A stretch of DNA of 64,000 nucleotides from assembly GCA_050246635.1 (NCBI GenBank), contig JBFWVR010000003.1:124001-188000 (forward strand), read 5' to 3'. The notes below the pieces were generated by a model. It was given only the letters and a program-made list of their open reading frames with translations, searched no databases and was not told the origin of the DNA. Position 1 is the stretch's first letter. The number at the start of each line of letters is the position of its first letter. The stretch comes from JBFWVR01 sp050246635 (GTDB lineage Bacteria > Acidobacteriota > Vicinamibacteria > Vicinamibacterales > UBA2999). Below are positions 62,259 through 64,000 of the stretch, in pieces. The position numbers were made by a program, and so were the translations under genes.

Positions 62259-63302
62259 CTAGATGTCGAGGCGGCCGTCGCCGAGCGTGAAGTGCCAGCC
62301 TTCGGTGTCGTCGTAGAAGTTGGACGGCACCTTGACGGCGCTGACCTTCACGCCGAGATCGAGATCCGACCGCACGGCAAAGTACCCGGACCGCCGGAGC
62401 ACCCGGCGGAAGGCGGCGTGCTGCACGTAGCAGCGGATCTTGTCGGAGTCCTCCGCGCGGGCTTCGCGGTCCACCCAGCGCAACAGCGTCTTCAGGCCCC
62501 GTTCGTCGTCCGGGTGGCAGAGGAAGTCGACGATGTGCGTCGCGCGGCCGCGCGGCTCCCGCAGGTGCCGGTACACGGCATAGCCGTTGGTCTCACCGTC
62601 ACGCCTGAGCACGGCGACCGAATAGCGCACGTGGGGCGGCTCGATGAACTTCCAGTTCAGGTACGCCTGGTCGCGTCGCACCGCCAGGTCGAGCCGCGGC
62701 GCCACCCGTTCCCACAACGCATCCACGTCGCTGTCGAACCGCCGCACGACCTCGACCTGCTCACGCAGCGGCCGCGCGCGCGCCACGACGCGGACGAACG
62801 GCAGCGTGAGGGCCGACACCAGGCGGTTCACGGGCAGCGGCCACGACGGTCGCCGCAGCGCCCGGCGGCTGAGCGGCTTCACGAGGCAGGGCACCGTGAT
62901 GGGGGACGGCCAGTGCAGCCGCTCCCCGAGCAGGTAGCGCGTGCCTTCCGAGAGGCTGCCGCCCAGCGAGACCCCCGCCTGCCGTTCCCACGCGCGCAGC
63001 AGGGCCTCGCCGAGGCCCCGGCGCTGCCGTTCGGGCGCGACCAGCGGGTCTTCCGTCCACGCGCCCCCCGTGTCGAGCCCGCGGATGGAGACCGTGACCG
63101 GCATCATCGCGTCCGCGGCGATCACGGTCGGGCCTTCCCGGACCACGAGCACCGGCGCCTCCTCGCCGTGGTTGGCGGGGTTGCGTCGCGCCCAGTCCCA
63201 GCGGAGGCGGGCCGACTCGGCGGCCTCGTTGCCGAGCGTACGGCGGTAGAGCTGTTCGACGCCGCGCCGGTCTCCGGCGCCGCACCGTTCGATGTCAGGC
63301 AT
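62259..63302 (-). CDS. GNAT-fold acyltransferase
   Basis: 347-residue protein. The GNAT acetyl-CoA loop is visible as VAPERQRRGLGEALLRAW near residue 88. A second GNAT-like half probably follows (WKFIEPPHVRYSVAVLRRDGETNGYAVY), as in tandem GNAT or FemAB-like proteins. It ends WHFTLGDGRLDI, a terminal segment I have seen only in envelope-polysaccharide-linked GNATs; that link is tentative. It lies 15 bases upstream of yqeY on the same strand. Confidence 0.72.
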   Translation of the reverse strand: MPDIERCGAGDRRGVEQLYRRTLGNEAAESARLRWDWARRNPANHGEEAPVLVVREGPTVIAADAMMPVTVSIRGLDTGGAWTEDPLVAPERQRRGLGEALLRAWERQAGVSLGGSLSEGTRYLLGERLHWPSPITVPCLVKPLSRRALRRPSWPLPVNRLVSALTLPFVRVVARARPLREQVEVVRRFDSDVDALWERVAPRLDLAVRRDQAYLNWKFIEPPHVRYSVAVLRRDGETNGYAVYRHLREPRGRATHIVDFLCHPDDERGLKTLLRWVDREARAEDSDKIRCYVQHAAFRRVLRRSGYFAVRSDLDLGVKVSAVKVPSNFYDDTEGWHFTLGDGRLDI

Positions 63303-63393
63303 GTGTCCTTGGGGGGCGCAAGACGGGCGCGCGCCTGCAGGAATTGTAGTTCGGGACCGCGAGGCGAGTCAGCGGCCGCCCGCCGGGCCGGGG

Positions 63394-64000
63394 CTACTGC
63401 CCCGGCGGACGACGAACCGGCTGGCCGGGCGTGGGCTGCTGGATGACCCCCGGCGTCGGCGACCCGATGATCTGGAAGCCGTTGGCCGGCTGCTGGGGCG
63501 CCGTCTCATTGGGCATTCCCGGCTGGACCGAGATGACCTGCGGCGGCCCGCCATTCGGATCCGGCTGCAGCGTGATCACGGGCGGCGTGACGTTGCCCCC
63601 TTCGGCCGGCTGCGCAATTTCCCCGGGCTCCTGCGCCTGCCCGGGCTGCGGGAACGTGAACACGCGGCGGCCGCCGACGTCCGACGGATCGTTCTGGTCG
63701 TCCTCGGGCTGCTCGCCGGGCTGGAGGTACTGATCGTCGGGCGCGTCCTGCTGGTCGTCGACGACGCCGGCGGGCGGCCGGATGAACGGCGGCCGCGGAG
63801 GGACGAACCGCTGCGTGCCGGCGCGGCTCCGCGCCGCGCTGGACGCGGCGCCTGGCGGCGGCCCCGCGGGCGCGCTGCTCGAAGCGAGCACGACGATGCG
63901 ATCGAAGACCGAATTGCCCGTGTTGGCGATCGGCCGCGGGGCGGCCATGTAGCCGGCGACGTTGCGCAGCACGATGGCGAGGGCCTCGCGCTCCGGCACC
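63394..64000 (-). CDS. Proline/glutamine-rich protein, C-terminal part
   Basis: The frame is open to the right edge of the window, so the N-terminus is missing; the GTG at 63999 is probably an internal codon. At least 201 residues are seen. The first 40 or so are structured (EREALAIVLRNVAGYMAAPRPIANTGNSVFDRIVVL); the rest is disordered, rich in Pro, Gln, Asp and Gly. I do not recognise a family. It is probably a surface or secretion-related protein, by composition only. Confidence 0.6.
   Translation of the reverse strand, partial: VPEREALAIVLRNVAGYMAAPRPIANTGNSVFDRIVVLASSSAPAGPPPGAASSAARSRAGTQRFVPPRPPFIRPPAGVVDDQQDAPDDQYLQPGEQPEDDQNDPSDVGGRRVFTFPQPGQAQEPGEIAQPAEGGNVTPPVITLQPDPNGGPPQVISVQPGMPNETAPQQPANGFQIIGSPTPGVIQQPTPGQPVRRPPGQ

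Overview
This is a gene-dense, GC-rich bacterial chromosome segment with 58 supported protein genes, no RNA genes, no CRISPR array, no prophage and no recognisable transposase. The best lineage guess is Acidobacteriota, probably Vicinamibacteria (subdivision 6). The reasons are a VWA protein of the acidobacterial VWFA-domain type (36224-37240), an alpha/beta-fused E1 dehydrogenase, a Bat/MoxR operon of the form common in that phylum, and intergenic DNA full of short-unit repeats. The assignment is inference from gene content, not from a marker gene.

Left third (1-26 kb): a truncated class III aminotransferase converges on a short MutY. A cobalamin adenosyltransferase leads into the squalene operon hpnC-hpnD-hpnE, followed by thiI and a class I aldolase. 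Divergent NUDIX and def genes share a 21-bp promoter region, and a double-length ThyX follows def. A phosphatidylcholine synthase, an MFS exporter with a thioesterase, an MBL hydrolase, a hybrid histidine kinase coupled to an M20 dipeptidase, and a tightly overlapping membrane cluster (M48 protease, PH-domain protein, secreted unknown, membrane unknown, CPBP protease) complete this part.

Middle (26-47.7 kb): a long minus-strand block encodes MoxR, DUF58, a BatD-like protein, VWA, a BatC-like protein, VWA, DUF1684, a HAD phosphatase and a SirB1-like protein. After a plus-strand VWFA and PAS/MCP-like pair comes a minus-strand fatty-acid degradation locus: a TetR/FadR-like regulator with its own operator, fadN-like, two alpha/beta hydrolases, fadA and fadE. 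It resembles the Bacillus fadR/fadNAE regulon in both content and operator sequence.

Right (47.7-64 kb): a tricorn-like protease, a Tat-exported HisC-like aminotransferase, an SGNH lipoprotein, a beta-propeller protein, an E1 alpha-beta fusion, a cupin, LemA with an M48 protease, a rhomboid protease, MurJ, YqeY, a GNAT and a truncated proline-rich protein.

The most unusual layer is non-coding. Nearly every operon boundary carries tandem arrays of 7-, 8- or 9-base units in several distinct sequence dialects. Many are arranged as inverted pairs that could form long hairpins, and several run into coding sequence: inside hpnC, at the start of pcs, and at the 3' ends of the thioesterase and one hydrolase. 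A second recurring theme is a TATAAT-like -10 box placed 5-9 bases before the start codon of nine genes, which predicts leaderless or nearly leaderless mRNAs.
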